A stretch of DNA of 64,000 nt. Source: Siphonodentalium dalli. Lineage: Eukaryota > Mollusca > Scaphopoda > Gadilida > Siphonodentaliidae. Every line of letters starts with the position of its first letter. Position 1 is the first letter of the stretch. Location: contig CP136065.1 in assembly GCA_032622095.1 (NCBI GenBank), positions 42,507,503 through 42,571,502 on the forward strand, given 5' to 3'. A model generated the notes under the pieces. The model searched no databases, was not told the DNA's origin, and worked only from the letters and a program-made list of their open reading frames with translations. This document shows, in pieces, positions 47,763-59,682 of this stretch. The position numbers and the translations under genes were made by a program.

Positions 47763-48235
47763 AACAACGATGATGATAATGACTACGGCGATGCCGACAA
47801 AGATGACAGTGATGATTATAATGATGGTGATTATGATGATGATGACGATGACAACGATGACGAAGACGGTAGTGATGACGATGATGATGGTGATGATGAT
47901 GACGATAATTATATTTCTAATGGTGGCAAAGGCAGTGATGATGATATCCGATGATGGTGATGGTCATAGCGATGATGATGATGATGATGATGATGATGAT
48001 AATACTAATGATGATACATGATTATAATGATGATGATCGCGGTGGTGATGATTACAATGACGATTACCTTCATATCGATGGCAGTGACAGAAAGTGCCGT
48101 CCCTGCATCATTCAACTTACTAATGATGATGCTGATGACAATAATTATGATGACAATAATAATGATGGTGATGATGATGATAATAACGATAACGAAGACT
48201 GTGATGATGCTGATGATGATGAATACAAATTCCGT
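47763..48235. repeat. GAT/ATC-rich microsatellite tract
   Basis: A long imperfect (GAT)n tract of about 470 bp, broken by a non-repetitive piece at 48066-48120 that resembles the last codons of the neighbouring HSPA12-like exon. Asp- and Met-rich plus-strand frames here are artefacts. Confidence 0.93.
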
Positions 48236-49280
48236 CATCCCAGACAGTTCACTGGATGAACACTGTTTGAGTTCCCGTCGATGGCAGTGACAACAAGTTC
48301 TGTTCCTGCATCATTCCACCGGAATTCGAGTTTGATTTGTCGCATCCTTCTACTAGCGCTACCCGGTATATTTATATATATTTCTCCAAGTTTCAGGATT
48401 CCACGGCTATATGTATAATAAGGGTTGATGGTATCAGTTATGAATAGCTTGACAGTCTCTTCTCTCTTTTGCACTGATTGAGTAGGATATATGAACATAT
48501 TTTTAACATCACCGGGAGATATTGTCTCGCCTTTCCGAATCAGAATATGAAACCGCCTTGCGACTGGGAAGAACAGAAAAACTTTACCTGTATACTCCAC
48601 CCCATATGTGAATTTCGATATACGTGAAGATATAATTTGAGGATTGAAACCATAGATAACCCCACCCATCAAGACTGACGTGTCCGGTTCATCAGGGATA
48701 AAAACTTTCTTTCCTGGAAAGTAGCCTAGTATCTCATTCTTCATATACTCCGAACACGCAAAGCCCCCAACAAGAATGATGTTGTGAACGTCTGGAGTAT
48801 TAGGCTCGTTAAATAAGTCGTTGAGATGATCGATTATGTCCCGCGCTGCTTCCCCGAAGATGTTAAGAAACACAGACGAATTGCACCTCAGTTTATCACC
48901 AATTTGTGTAATTCTACCTCTGGTGTAAACTTTATTTAGCATGTGTTTCAGAGTATAGCGACCGGTTTCTTTTTCGACCATTGTCGCCAGAGAGGCGGGT
49001 ACTCTCAAATTAACGTATTCATTTGTAAATGTATTAAAGCTTCTTTTGCTGATTTCAAATTCTCGCCACATATCAATGTAAGATTCCATATCATCTCTAC
49101 GCAAGCGTTCCAAAATCCTTTCACCAAGAGGAACATCACCCCCACCGAGAATTTCGTACATAAACTCGCGAAATCCGCGATCAATTGTGACCCCTCCACG
49201 TACTATTCCTGTAGTGCAGTAGATGTGTCGCAAGCGGGAATTGGCTTGCTTCTCAAGTACTGTAACATCAATGGTCCCAC
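48235..49280 (-). CDS. HSPA12: HSPA12-like Hsp70-family protein, last exon
   Basis: Acceptor TTTTTAG on the minus strand precedes GTGGGACC at 49280. It enters with two bases that complete GGG of the phosphate-binding motif, then GTIDVTVLE, and runs 347 codons to the TGA at 48235. Landmarks: GGVTIDRGFREFM, VEKETGRYT, the adenosine motif ILVGGFACSEYM, and PDEPDTSVLMGGVIYGFNP, all typical of the HSPA12A/B subgroup of Hsp70-like ATPases, which lack the normal substrate-binding domain. Bivalves have large expansions of this family, linked to stress and immune responses. The C-terminal codons abut the GAT tract, and a diverged copy of the NDAGTxLxVTAID segment lies inside that tract. Confidence 0.9.
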
Positions 49281-50316
49281 CTAAAAATAAAACAAGCACT
49301 TTTGGCTAACTTGGGAGGGGGTACTGTACTTCAAATCTATGCCGAGCCACTATCTTCGGTATAGGTACAATCACGAATTGTTTATTTTCCACAGAAATTG
49401 TGGCTGTGACAAATATTTGTACATATTGTCCATGAATTACGCTTCATGATTTGCACACAAAAAAGTTCAAATTTGCCCAAGGAAACTACCGAAATCTACC
49501 GAAGAAATCGGGGCGTCAATTTCCCTGTCCGCTCAGAGGCCTTTGACCTAGTTATAAAATCAATATATTTGAGCAATAATTTGTCGAGAACGTGTAATTA
49601 AAGGCGATGACATAAACTATAAATGCTCATATATGTTCCGCATGTCATTCCGAAGCCACCCATACCTTTTTTAATTTCATACAATGTGTTATTGACAAAT
49701 TTTTCAACTTTAGTCATCAAACTAATTCCAGAAACAAGTCGTGTCTGCGACTGGCAACAAATATTTAAAGCGAAAGTAAAACAAGAATGCACGGGTCAAG
49801 GTCACGTGGAATTCCCAGAATTTTAATATAGTATCAAATCAAATTCCAATTGTTTAACTATACTTTCAAGTTCGATTCTGTTTTAATATCAGATAGACTT
49901 CTTGGTATGGAGGAAATTAATATTTCAAGTGTTTCTTCAATACTCTATCGGATATATATGCACATTTATTTTTTTACGCCAACATTTGTGAACTTTTCTC
50001 TCGATTATTGTCAATCAATCAGCAAGCCGGTCAAAATTTACTGCCAGTCGCAGACACGTCTTGTTTTTGGAATATGTTTGAAAAATTGTTCACAAACTCA
50101 TCTGATAAAATCAAAAAAGTTATGGGTGTCTTCGGAATGACTTGCAGAAAATATATTAATATTTATAGGTTGTTATGTCATGTCATGGAAAGTTCCACCC
50201 CAAGAAGAGGGGTGCAAATAGGGATTTGTGGGAGGGTGCAACGAGAATATCCCGGACAACCCAGGGCAGATGAGACCATACGCACGCATGACCACGTCCC
50301 TGCATAATAAACTCAC
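49281..50316 (-). other. Intron between HSPA12-like exons
   Basis: GTGAGT donor at 50316-50311 and TTTTTAG acceptor at 49287-49281 on the minus strand. Two similar stretches, near 49720-49760 and 50035-50075 (CAGTCGCAGACACGTCTTG and its complement), are inverted repeats. 50200-50300 carries a dispersed repeat ending CCACGTCCCTG. Confidence 0.75.
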
Positions 50317-50476
50317 CTCCCATGTCAACAACAAGAAATTTAGATCCTGGTATTGAAATATCCAGTGATTGTCCTTCGTTTCCTCTCCTGGCACTTCTTG
50401 TAAAATAATGATTGCAGTAGATGGCGGCTGCTTCGGGTTCTAGCATGATAGTGAGTTGGTTTGCAGCCAGACCAGC
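50317..50476 (-). CDS. HSPA12: HSPA12-like protein, middle exon
   Basis: 160 bases between acceptor TTTCTTCCAG and donor GGAG|GTGAGT. It reads AGLAANQLTIMLEPEAAAIY, then a variable loop, then SKFLVVDMGG, phase 0 in and phase 1 out. QLTIxLEPEAAxIYC is a hallmark of HSPA12 proteins. The split Gly completes the GGGTID phosphate-binding motif with the next exon. Confidence 0.9.
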
Positions 50477-51189
50477 CTGGAAGAAATAACCACACAAACG
50501 ATAGATTCATATGTTAGTAAATTTTAAGAGCAACGATCAATTACGAATTGATTCGCGATACAATTATATTACATGCTAGTATAATGCCACATCTGGGGTT
50601 ACTCATCTCATATACCCCAGTGTATAATGGACGGAAGTAATATTTTGGTTTATCGGAATATTTGTTTGTTTCTTTGTCCTTCCTGTGACATCTTACCAGA
50701 AGTATAAAATGTAAAAATGCATATAAGCTAATGTAAAATTTTTGCACAGATTATTTTTTTAAAATCCATATATCACCCGGTGCCCTGGTAATCGGGACGG
50801 CTAATAGCAGTGGAACGGGTAATAGCGGAGCCAACATATGTGTGTTTTCACACCCCTCTTCGTAAACGGCAACAATAATGGAAACGATATCCAACAGTTT
50901 GTTTCCCTCGGCTCAAGGATAGTCCATTGTGATATTTCCAGCTTCTGTGCAACAGTGCGATCCATCGCATTCAAATAAAAACATTAGGTAGTACCGATAC
51001 CGCCTATTTTACACATTGTTTGTGATTTTGTGGTCCACTTTATATTTGTTGTAAGGAGCGGATGTTCACCGAAGTGTCAGAACTTGTCCTCCAATTGCTT
51101 ATATTTATGTATGAATACATTCATTATACAGGACGATAGATAGGTTTAAATAAAAATAAATCAATTTTCAAAGATACTTCTCTCAGGAA

Positions 51190-51935
51190 AGCGCCAAAAC
51201 ACATTTAGCGCTGTCCATAGCAGAATCCATTGAAAACGACAGGCTCCCTGAATCATCAACAATTGTGATGAATGGTGCGATATATGGCGCTATTACCCAT
51301 CGCGTGAAGTGGGCGGATCAGTATGCATCCCATATCCAAGAGTCATACCGTTCGCAGAAGCACATACTTATGATGCGGACACAATGATAGTTAAATGTAC
51401 AATGGACGCGAGACTATAGTCTTTGCTGATGATAGCGAAAATGTCGACATGTTTGTGTATCATTGGACAGAAGACATGGCCGAAATGTATCTGCAATCAG
51501 AAGCTATGCGCTCCTCAAGGAGTAATAGAGATATTGTGTCGCAATCTGGGAAGATGAAGAAAGCACACATTCTTTCCATACATGCCTGTATCGGTTGCGA
51601 CACCATATCGACGACATTTGGAAATGGAAAAACAAATATGTTGAAACATGTAGACAGCTCGAGTTCAGTACATGTCTTGGCATCATCAATTGCGAACGCC
51701 ACAGCAAAGTGGTCGAGGTTGGCATTGCTGGTACACAACCTTACACTACACTATGGCGGGAAGATATCAGATACCTTGATAACCTTGACAACCTTGAGGC
51801 ACACTAAATTCATGGACATGGTCTAAACTAGTCGAACATAGATCAAGCTTTAAAAATTTCCACCAAACTGAACGTGCTGCTCATATTCACAGCTTAAGGA
51901 TGCATCTGGCGTACATAATATATGTGTGGACGAAA
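51190..51935 (+). pseudogene. Decayed PIN/FEN-like family protein
   Basis: Pieces in different frames read in family order: DADTMIVKCTMDA (51374), then a frameshift, ETIVFADDSENVDMFVYHW (51411), HILSIHACIGCDTISTTFGN with GKTNMLK (51571-51645), and, after stops, TERAAHIHSLRMHLAYI (51868). The HAxxGCDTxSxxxGxGK and VxADDxDVxxxxxYHW motifs mark a large invertebrate family of uncharacterised proteins with a PIN/FEN-like nuclease fold; that fold assignment is from memory of the motifs. Stops and frameshifts show that it is a pseudogene. It lies antisense inside the HSPA12-like intron. Confidence 0.65.
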
Positions 51936-52085
51936 CGGTACATAAACCATCTATTAGTTCCAACATAAAACGGCCCAAAACGCATAACATAGCTCGTAGC
52001 CTTCTGGAGGGACGAAAACTCACCATTATTAATCGCGATGTGGCAATTCTAAATCCGTTCTTCACTAAGTGCCGATAATAGCCAT
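51926..52085 (+). repeat. Inverted duplication, left copy (partner 54712-54860)
   Basis: GTGTGGACGAAACGGTACAT, AGCTCGTAGCCTTCT and TTAATCGCGATG recur as reverse complements at 54712-54860. The left copy has a 24-base insertion (AAACGGCCC...). It follows the PIN/FEN-like pseudogene and may derive from the same locus. Confidence 0.85.
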
Positions 52086-52507
52086 AGGTGAGCCGAATAT
52101 TCATATTAGAAGATTTACCTGATAGCAGATTCTGATTTGCCAAGTCCATAATTACCTGGACCACCTTCCATTCCATTTCATTGTCTGTTAAATCTAGGTC
52201 GCTCATACCGACAAACTATTCAACACTTCCTGGGAGAAGGGTCCCTCAAATCATAACATTTCAAACAATTCATTTTCCGGTGTCTAGCTTTCGATTTAAA
52301 ATATTTGCTAACTATGGTATTTGTGTGTCATCTTGAACTAGAAAGGCATATGGTCGATTAGTGTACTAGCTTACAAAAGGTCATCTACATTTGTCTGTCT
52401 CATTCCTCATGGGGATAACCACATGTACACCTGGCGAACTTCCCAGGTAGCTAGTCACTTCTCAATAGATGGGTCATCACATCACAACCATAGCGAACGC
52501 ATTGTGG

Positions 52508-52905
52508 AAGTGGTATCCCAGTGGTTAGAGTATCGGACTTGTAATGGTGTTAATGCACCGGCGTGAGTTCGCGCATCGCCGGTGGACTATCGTATCCACA
52601 ACAGTGGCTTGGCCAGATTAAGCGGTGTGTGTGTGCTATATATAACCACACGCTGTTTCAAATTTCGCGCCAGGTTGTGACTCTTGGTCAAGGTCACTTG
52701 TACTGTGCTCGCTTCGTCGTACCTGGACGAGAAATAGGGACCTGGTTGTTGGGTAAATGTAAGGCAAGAGCAATCTTGTGAAGCGCCATTATGACAGCAT
52801 GCAGAAGACTTGGCATTACTCAACAGCTGCGGTAATAATGTGAAGCTCTTAGGGCAATCGTGTGGATACGCGCTATATAAGCTCCATCAGTTTTACTATT
52901 ACATA
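52508..52905 (+). mobile_element. tRNA-derived SINE
   Basis: The head has an A-box-like GGTATCCCAGTGGTTAGAG (52512) and a B-box-like GAGTTCGCGCATC (52565) at tRNA spacing. The tail CGCGCTATATAAGCTCCATC (52870) resembles the common GCGCTATATAAA tail of mollusc SINEs. The frames within it are not genes. Confidence 0.7.
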
Positions 52906-54711
52906 CGTAGACAACTTCAGCAGTGTTTCGAATGTTGCTAGCTGTCACATTCCCTTGGACGGATGCCTATCTGCTAAGGAGAACACCATAATGTACCGGC
53001 TACCTACACTTTTTGAACATGATCCTAAGCAGTCTACGTGACGTCCCGCAATCGTCTCGTCGAAGAGCTCCCTTCAGAGAAGAACAATACTTGCGGTGCT
53101 AGTTGTGGACATGCGCCATGATAGTGGGAATGAAATGGTGCCACGGTATACACCATCCCTACACCAGGTGTATGTTTCAGATATAGAATGCCATGCATGT
53201 CGGTGATTTTAGTGTGGTAAGATTGTATTTCCGCATCCTTTTCGAAGCCGGTCTGAATTAAGTGAACCAGACGTATAATTTTGTCTGGATAATACTACGC
53301 TAGCCTCCCCAGAACAGTCAGATGAGCTAAAGGATAATGTCTTTATAGAATGAAGGTATGCGTTGTTGTTATCATCATCTCGCAGGGTTAGTGTCAATAT
53401 GTGGGCGGTATTTTTCAAGAAAATGTCAGTAACTGTGGTGCATTTATTTCACTATTTATGTGTCAAGAACAATTTATAGTCTCGATGGCAATGGCTGTGA
53501 ACAGTGAAAACTTTCAAAGGTCGAACGTGACCTTTATGATCATATAGGATAACTATAGAATATAATAGTTAACATGTCTCATGCAGGCAAATGGTCGGAA
53601 TGGTGATGTTGCCAATAAATCACTTGGTGTACCCAACGTATGTTGAATTGATTGTAAGATCTCACCAACGTAGCTTTCGCGTTGAACAATCCACCCTTGT
53701 GTTGATGGCATTCGCACTTTCTTGAACTATACCGACCACCACCCAGCGCGAGTATGACATATCAACCAACTATCAAAGGCATCGTCTTTAAGATTACACC
53801 CCGGTCAGGGGGGGATTACATAATAGTATCCAATGGAGCACACCTGGTCCAGTTGATTAAGAACGGCTTCCAAACAGGTGGGAGGATACAATCTTAGTAT
53901 ACAATGAAAGCAAAGCAACACATTATATTCTGTCTGAGTCTACTGAAGCATACCCAAAGTGACGATTGAGTCATGGTCCCATTTCATTTCCACTATCATG
54001 ACACATGCCCACAAACTAGCACCGCGTGTATTGTTATTATCTGCTTGGATACGTTCGGTGAGACGATTGCTGGACGCCACCAATATTTTTCTAAGGATCA
54101 TGGTCAAGACGTGTGGGTACGTCGTAGCAGAGAGGCATCGGTCAAATGTTAGGTTTTCAAACTTCGAAACCATATACAGAAGTTGTCCGGTTGTGTCAGT
54201 GCGTTCGATGCTTATGCGAATTGAAGAACCATATATTGAGAAGTGGCTGGCTGGGAAGATCACCAGGTGTACAAGTTGTTATCCCCGTTAGGTCACAAAA
54301 GCTGACCGTAGATAGAGAGGTCATTCTGAAAGCTAGTATACGCATCGACCGCATACCTTTCTAGTTGATCGCACAAGCTGATGCCCAAAATGTCATATGT
54401 AGCAGCTGAATTATACCATATGCTACCAAGAATGAAGCTCGCCAATAATAAGGATAAGAATTCCCAGCTTTCAAGACAAAAACACTGGACACCGGCATAT
54501 ATATATTTTTAAATATTCCGATCAGTGGGACCATTCTCCCAAGAAGCGTAGAAGAATGTTGGTGTGGGCGAGATAGATTAATCCGACGAAGAGACGGAAG
54601 CTGGTCCAGACAATCCTGAATGTAGAAAATCAGAATCAGCTCAGGTATTGTTGTTTTGAATCTTGGAAGTCATGTGACTATTCGGCTCACGTATATAGTA
54701 CAATATACGGT

Positions 54712-54860
54712 TAAGGCCATTATGGGCGCTTAGTGCAGAATGGATTTTGAAATGCCGCATCGCGATTATTAATTGTGGGTTTTCATTCTTCAAGAAGGCT
54801 ACGAGCTACGTTGGAACTAGTAGATGACTTATGTACCGTTTCGTCCATACATATCGATAT
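54712..54860 (-). repeat. Inverted duplication, right copy
   Basis: Reverse-complement partner of 51926-52085. Confidence 0.85.
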
Positions 54861-54989
54861 TATGACAAAAAGTTGAAATTAGTATGTGAAAATATCGACT
54901 TATTTTCCATTTATGGAAGCCAGTTTGGCCGCCATCTTGAATGTGAGTATCAATTGCCAAACTCAAGCGAATACCTCATATCAATATTC

Positions 54990-56223
54990 TAGGGATCTGC
55001 GAATCGGGGATTTTGCATCGAATCGAATCTCGATATCGAATCTCCTTCCTGATATCGACATCGAATCGAATCTCGAATCGAATCAGCTAGTGATTGACAT
55101 TGTTTACCAGTGTGTATTTCGGTGTCTCGTGACAAAAAACTGCAAATTCACTACATACTATATAACAATGTTAATCTTCTTAAACATCCATTGGAACTTG
55201 GTGTTTAAGGAAAATCATGTCATAGGCAAGTCACTCCCAGTCTCATGGTGGGTTTGGGATCTGTTACACTGAATTTCTATCCAGCTGTGTCGTGGCGAAC
55301 ATGAAACAAGAAGTGACAATAAGACACTTAAAGACAGTTCAACGTATAACAAACCCCATGGAATGGAAGTAACTTGTCTATATTACTTAATAAAGATAAT
55401 AAAGTTGACATGGGTACACCGTTCAGCTATACAATTACATGTAGTCCGATGCCAATGCTAGTTATCTGTTAAACTGTTCACCCTACAATAGATCAAACAC
55501 CTATACATTACATATTCACATAGTTGTCTTCACGGAGGGGGTCCCATGAAAAAAACACAAACTACAAGTGTTAAATGTATCAACAAGATTCAATGGATCT
55601 AAACGTGGTGCAACGCGCTCGATATCCCGGGAAACAGAAACTGAAAGTATGGAATTTATAGGAATTTTGTCGGCAGTGTCGCGGATAACTGGTCGCACAT
55701 GATGACGCCCATTTAAGAACGTAATAGACCGATTGTTCTAAGGTTTCTCACCGTATCTGTTCGTTCCAATCTATGCTGTGTCACTCATAACGGCGGCTGA
55801 CATTGAATTTTATTCATATAATCTGAATTGGATATCTGAAGTTCAAAACTTAAGGTAATCAATTGAGTTCCCCATATATAGCAATCACGCACCGTGTAGA
55901 CAATTTACATAGTGTCGATACAGATTACAAATATATGCGACGATTGTTCACCGTCACGGGTTGCGATCGAAGCGCATAGTTGGCACAATGCACGTTTATT
56001 CTGAACGGCATAAGTTCAAAATTACCTTGGCAACCTTTTGCTTCAATTTTTGTGAGTTCAGGTCATTTGGCATGGGTTATCTAGACGGCAAAAAATTACA
56101 GACTATACACCGAAGTAACACCGATTCGAAAATATCAGAATCAGCGGACCGATTCGGTGTCGATCTCGAATCGGGTGCCCGATATCGACATCGAATCGAA
56201 TCTCGAATATTCGCAGGTCCCTA
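54990..56223. mobile_element. Non-autonomous hAT-type element, 1234 bp, 8-bp target duplication
   Basis: Ends TAGGGATCTGCGAAT and (inverted) TAGGGACCTGCGAAT are flanked by a perfect CAATATTC duplication (54982-54989, 56224-56231). Subterminal ATCGAATCGAATCTCGA and GATATCGACATCGAATCGAA repeats lie at both ends. 8-bp duplications and TAGGG/CAGGG-type ends fit the hAT superfamily. No transposase frame is visible in the 1 kb interior. Confidence 0.88.
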
Positions 56224-57686
56224 CAATATTCCATATCAACATGTAATTGTGGGTATAATTCGCGTAACAACTACGTCCATCGTAAGAAAGTAAAAGGAAT
56301 GTAGGCGATTTTTCAATTTCAGTCGCCAATGAGATGTAAGATAATTACTTCGACTCAGTATTTCCAACTCAACTGTCAGAATGTGTGGAGTTGTCTCGAC
56401 AATAATTCCCAATGATGTGAATATGAGTGATTTTTCAAAATCTGTCCGCAATTGTGGGCCCATTTTTAATTTGGGGGACTTTTATTTGGATGTGATATAA
56501 GAACAGTTCTTCGTCTCATTGTTCCCAACTAACAATAGTAAGCATGTGTGGAGTTGCCCCAACGACCACACTACTGCAGTGATTTGAACTCACATAAATA
56601 CGAGAATTATATTTCTAATGACCAAATTTCGTCGCATCAGTGCTATAATGTCGTATAACCAACATTTTCAACTTTCCGAGAAAATGAAGGTTGAAGTTTT
56701 CAGACAACATTTCTCCTAAAGTTGACAAAGCATGACGTATTGTTGTATTTATCACAATGACATTAGCTGTCTATTGAACCACATATTTTTTCTGTTTACT
56801 TCCTCATTTTCTTTTAAAAAGCAATAACTTGTTTGGAGATACAACCTTTGCGTATACGCAAACGACGATTGGTTTCCGTGCTATAAGGAAGCTGTGCTAA
56901 TAAATACAGATTGAGCTAAATATGGTGGCAATCCAATGTGTCTATGAACTAAAAAGTGTCTATTCTACATTATGAATATTCACTCATGTGCATCATCATA
57001 CAGAAATTTGTGGAACAATCGCAAAATTTAAATCACCAAATGATCACGTGCCTAATATGGAGATACGTCCATATAGCACACATTTGAGAATTTACAAACA
57101 CAAAACAGAAGTCACATGGACAACCTGAAGCATCCGATTGGCTGCTGTTGGACATACGACCGAAAAGCACGAATAATTGTGAAGATCGCTGGAGATACGA
57201 CATTTGTGTCACTGCCATCCAATGCAAAAACAGTTTGGCCCATCGGATTGGATTTTTTCTCACGATTCGAATGATATCAAATACTCATTTCCCGCCAAAT
57301 GGAGTTACGACCTTATACCACTGATGCGACGCAATGTATACGTATATACGGACAAATAGAAGATAGCGTCCACTTTATATTCCAATTCCAGCGCTGTATG
57401 ATATGATTTAGTCTCGCATTTAAATTTATACATGACAATTACATATAGCGGATATTGAGAAACAGAGCATTATATGCAATAGTCATATAGCATAACTATG
57501 TACAAATAGGCATAATTTATGTGCTTGATAATCTTCAAACTACTGCTACCCCCTCCGCCAGTATTGTTGTTAATGGTGGCGACACTATAACTGTGAAAAC
57601 GAATCAAACAATCTTCGAAGAATTTCAAAAATATATATATCATACAAATCGATTCCAATAGTCCTGTAGAGCTCCAAAATAACTTT

Positions 57687-57965
57687 TATTACACGCTTGT
57701 TCCTAGAAGTACAGTGTTATTGCTGTTCCATATTTACAAATCCGTATGCAACGTACGTTCCATACGCATCTCGTTGACGTAAAATGACGTACATGACGTT
57801 CGCCTCAACCATGAAACTGGAACTATTTAAATAAAAGAATAATCACACATGACAAACACGCCCTGTATGAGCACAAGCGCCTCTCGTTCTATCCGCGACA
57901 GCACTCGTGCCTTATCGACATACCCATGTACATCGTGTCGTTCTGTGTATGTATATTTAACACAA
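57687..57965 (-). mobile_element. Fold-back MITE F, copy 1
   Basis: Starts TTATTACACGCTT and ends CGTGTCGTTCTGTG, with GCGCCTCTCGTTCTATCC, GCGACAGCACTCGTGCC and TATCGACATACCCATGTACA. These blocks recur in the palindrome at 63367-63516. Confidence 0.75.
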
Positions 57966-58191
57966 AATATGCCGGTCAGTTTGAGTAATCTCAAAGCGAT
58001 GTAAAAAACCTAGAATCCGTTCCGCATTAATGAATTATATGTAACTACCCTTTCTGTGAAATAGATCAATCAAGGAACAAATAATAACAAAGGTCATATT
58101 CCCCGCGTTGATGGGTCAATATCAATGGGCGTAAGTTAGAGTAGATATTCATAGTATGATCCAATATGAAATATGTTTAATGTACAATTAC

Positions 58192-58417
58192 CTGCTGAGC
58201 CGCCTCTCTCATGAACTGCTTGGCTGCTTCGGACCAGATTGATGGGACTGTCAGCACAAAGTTAATATCTCCCAGTACTTACTATGGCTATTGATGCATT
58301 GATGGTAATTGCTGCCATCAGATGGTCCTTTATACATTCAATGACTGCAGCAAACACATCCATCGCCCTCATTGTCTTACCACCCTCTTCCGTCAGGTTT
58401 ATATGGCGATTAAGGTC
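58192..58417 (-). CDS. HSPA12: HSPA12-like protein, upstream exon with frameshift
   Basis: 226 bases between acceptor CTCTTTCAG and donor CAGCAG|GTAATT. The first frame reads LTEEGGKTMRAMDVFAAVIE, CIKDHLM; the second reads GDINFVLTVPSIWSEAAKQF, MREAAQQ and joins the middle exon in phase. Both halves are standard HSPA12 ATPase sequence, but they are one base out of register near 58283, with stops in either frame between them. One base fewer would make the exon a phase 0-0 exon of 225 bases. So this is either a pseudogene or a sequencing/assembly indel. Exons for the first part of the ATPase domain should lie at higher coordinates; none was found to 64000. Confidence 0.75.
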
Positions 58418-58789
58418 CTGAAAGAGAGGATATACATGGGACTACATCCTCAAATTGAAGTGGAATATATTGGGTGATACTGGCACGGCTGCATCAACAT
58501 CACATAATAGTTCGTAGTCCAGGCACATTAGAGTTCACTGTAGGGACACATTGATAAGAACATGTTTATGAACTACATAGCAAGGGTCCCCGAATCGTGA
58601 TAATTGGGAATGGTTCAAATTTTGACGCAATCCCACCAAGCCATATGCGGATGCGAGTCATATTCACCAGGGTCACATATACACGAACGGTATTATCTGT
58701 TCTGCAGTCTCATCACTACGTGTATCCCTTCTCAGAAGTGGTTATGACCTGGACAGACATCTGACGGACCAAAAAGTCAACATCACTTG
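58418..58789. other. Unannotated DNA
   Basis: No gene or repeat structure that I can support. Confidence 0.35.
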
Positions 58790-59350
58790 ATAAACCACAA
58801 CGAATAACTCTAGAATGTCCTCATAGTAGTGAACATCCATACCAAATTTCACTACTGTTCAAGATATGACGAACACTACCAGATAAACAAAGATGAATAA
58901 CTATAGAATGGAAGACATGAACAAAACGATTAGCCATCTATTGAATGTACTCATATAGTAGTGAGTATCTATACCAACTGTCTTTGAGTTCCGAACACTA
59001 CTGTTGAAGTTATGAACTGAACAGACATCGGACAGACCAAAAAGCCAACATTTCCACATAAACAAAGATGAATAACTCTAGATTGGAAAACCTGAACAAA
59101 ACGATAAGCCATCTATTGAATGTACTCATATAGTAGTGAGTATCTATACCAACTGTCTTTGAGTTCCGAGCACTACTGTTGAAGTTATGAACTGAACAGA
59201 CATCGGACAGACCAAAAAGCCAACATTTCCACATAAACAAATATCAATAACTCTAGAATGGAAAACCCAAACAAAACGATTGAACACGCCATTGAATTTC
59301 CTCATAGTAGTGACAATCCGTACCAATTTACATTGCGATCCGAGCAATAT
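58790..59350 (+). repeat. Tandem repeat, about 177-bp units
   Basis: GAATAACTCTAGAWTGGAAA recurs near 58803, 58895, 59070 and 59247. CTCATATAGTAGTGAGTATC and TGAACAGACATCGGACAGAC recur at the same spacing; the last two units are nearly identical. Confidence 0.85.
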
Positions 59351-59682
59351 TGTTCAACTTATGACATGAATTAGACGGACGTACAGTCGTATATATCATA
59401 TAGTCATTTGTTTTCACAACCGCCTTAACGGACGCTCATCCATTGTTTTCTAATTTTGTCACTGTTTTTCAAATGATTTTAGACGAATAACCATGTTCGA
59501 TGGCGTGGACGTTTGTACACTAGTTCTGTATTTTTTTTCCGAGCGCTTCCTTGGAGTTAATGTACATCGAACCGAAAGCACGACCGACTAGTATTATCAC
59601 CCATTCGAACCAAGGACTGCATCGTTTGGAATGGCACATTTAGATGTCCCTCAACTCAGTTAACCCTTTACCCAACAGAACG

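Larger units (their letters stand above)
50477..58191 (-). other. 7.7-kb intron of the HSPA12-like gene
   Basis: Donor GTAATT at 58191, acceptor TTCCAG at 50477. Holds a PIN/FEN-like pseudogene, an inverted duplication, a SINE, a hAT-type element and a fold-back MITE, listed separately. 52910-54711 and 56240-57680 show no feature I can support; a minus-strand frame at 53940-54263 and a plus-strand frame at 53959-54291 have no recognisable protein. Confidence 0.7.

Noticed and set aside
47770-48290. Met/Asp-rich plus-strand frames
   Set aside because: Simple GAT/ATC microsatellite translated in different frames.
52563-52823. Short frames on both strands
   Set aside because: They lie within the tRNA-derived SINE.
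53940-54364. Overlapping 107- and 110-codon frames on opposite strands
   Set aside because: Neither shows a known motif; mutual overlap and repeat-rich surroundings suggest chance.
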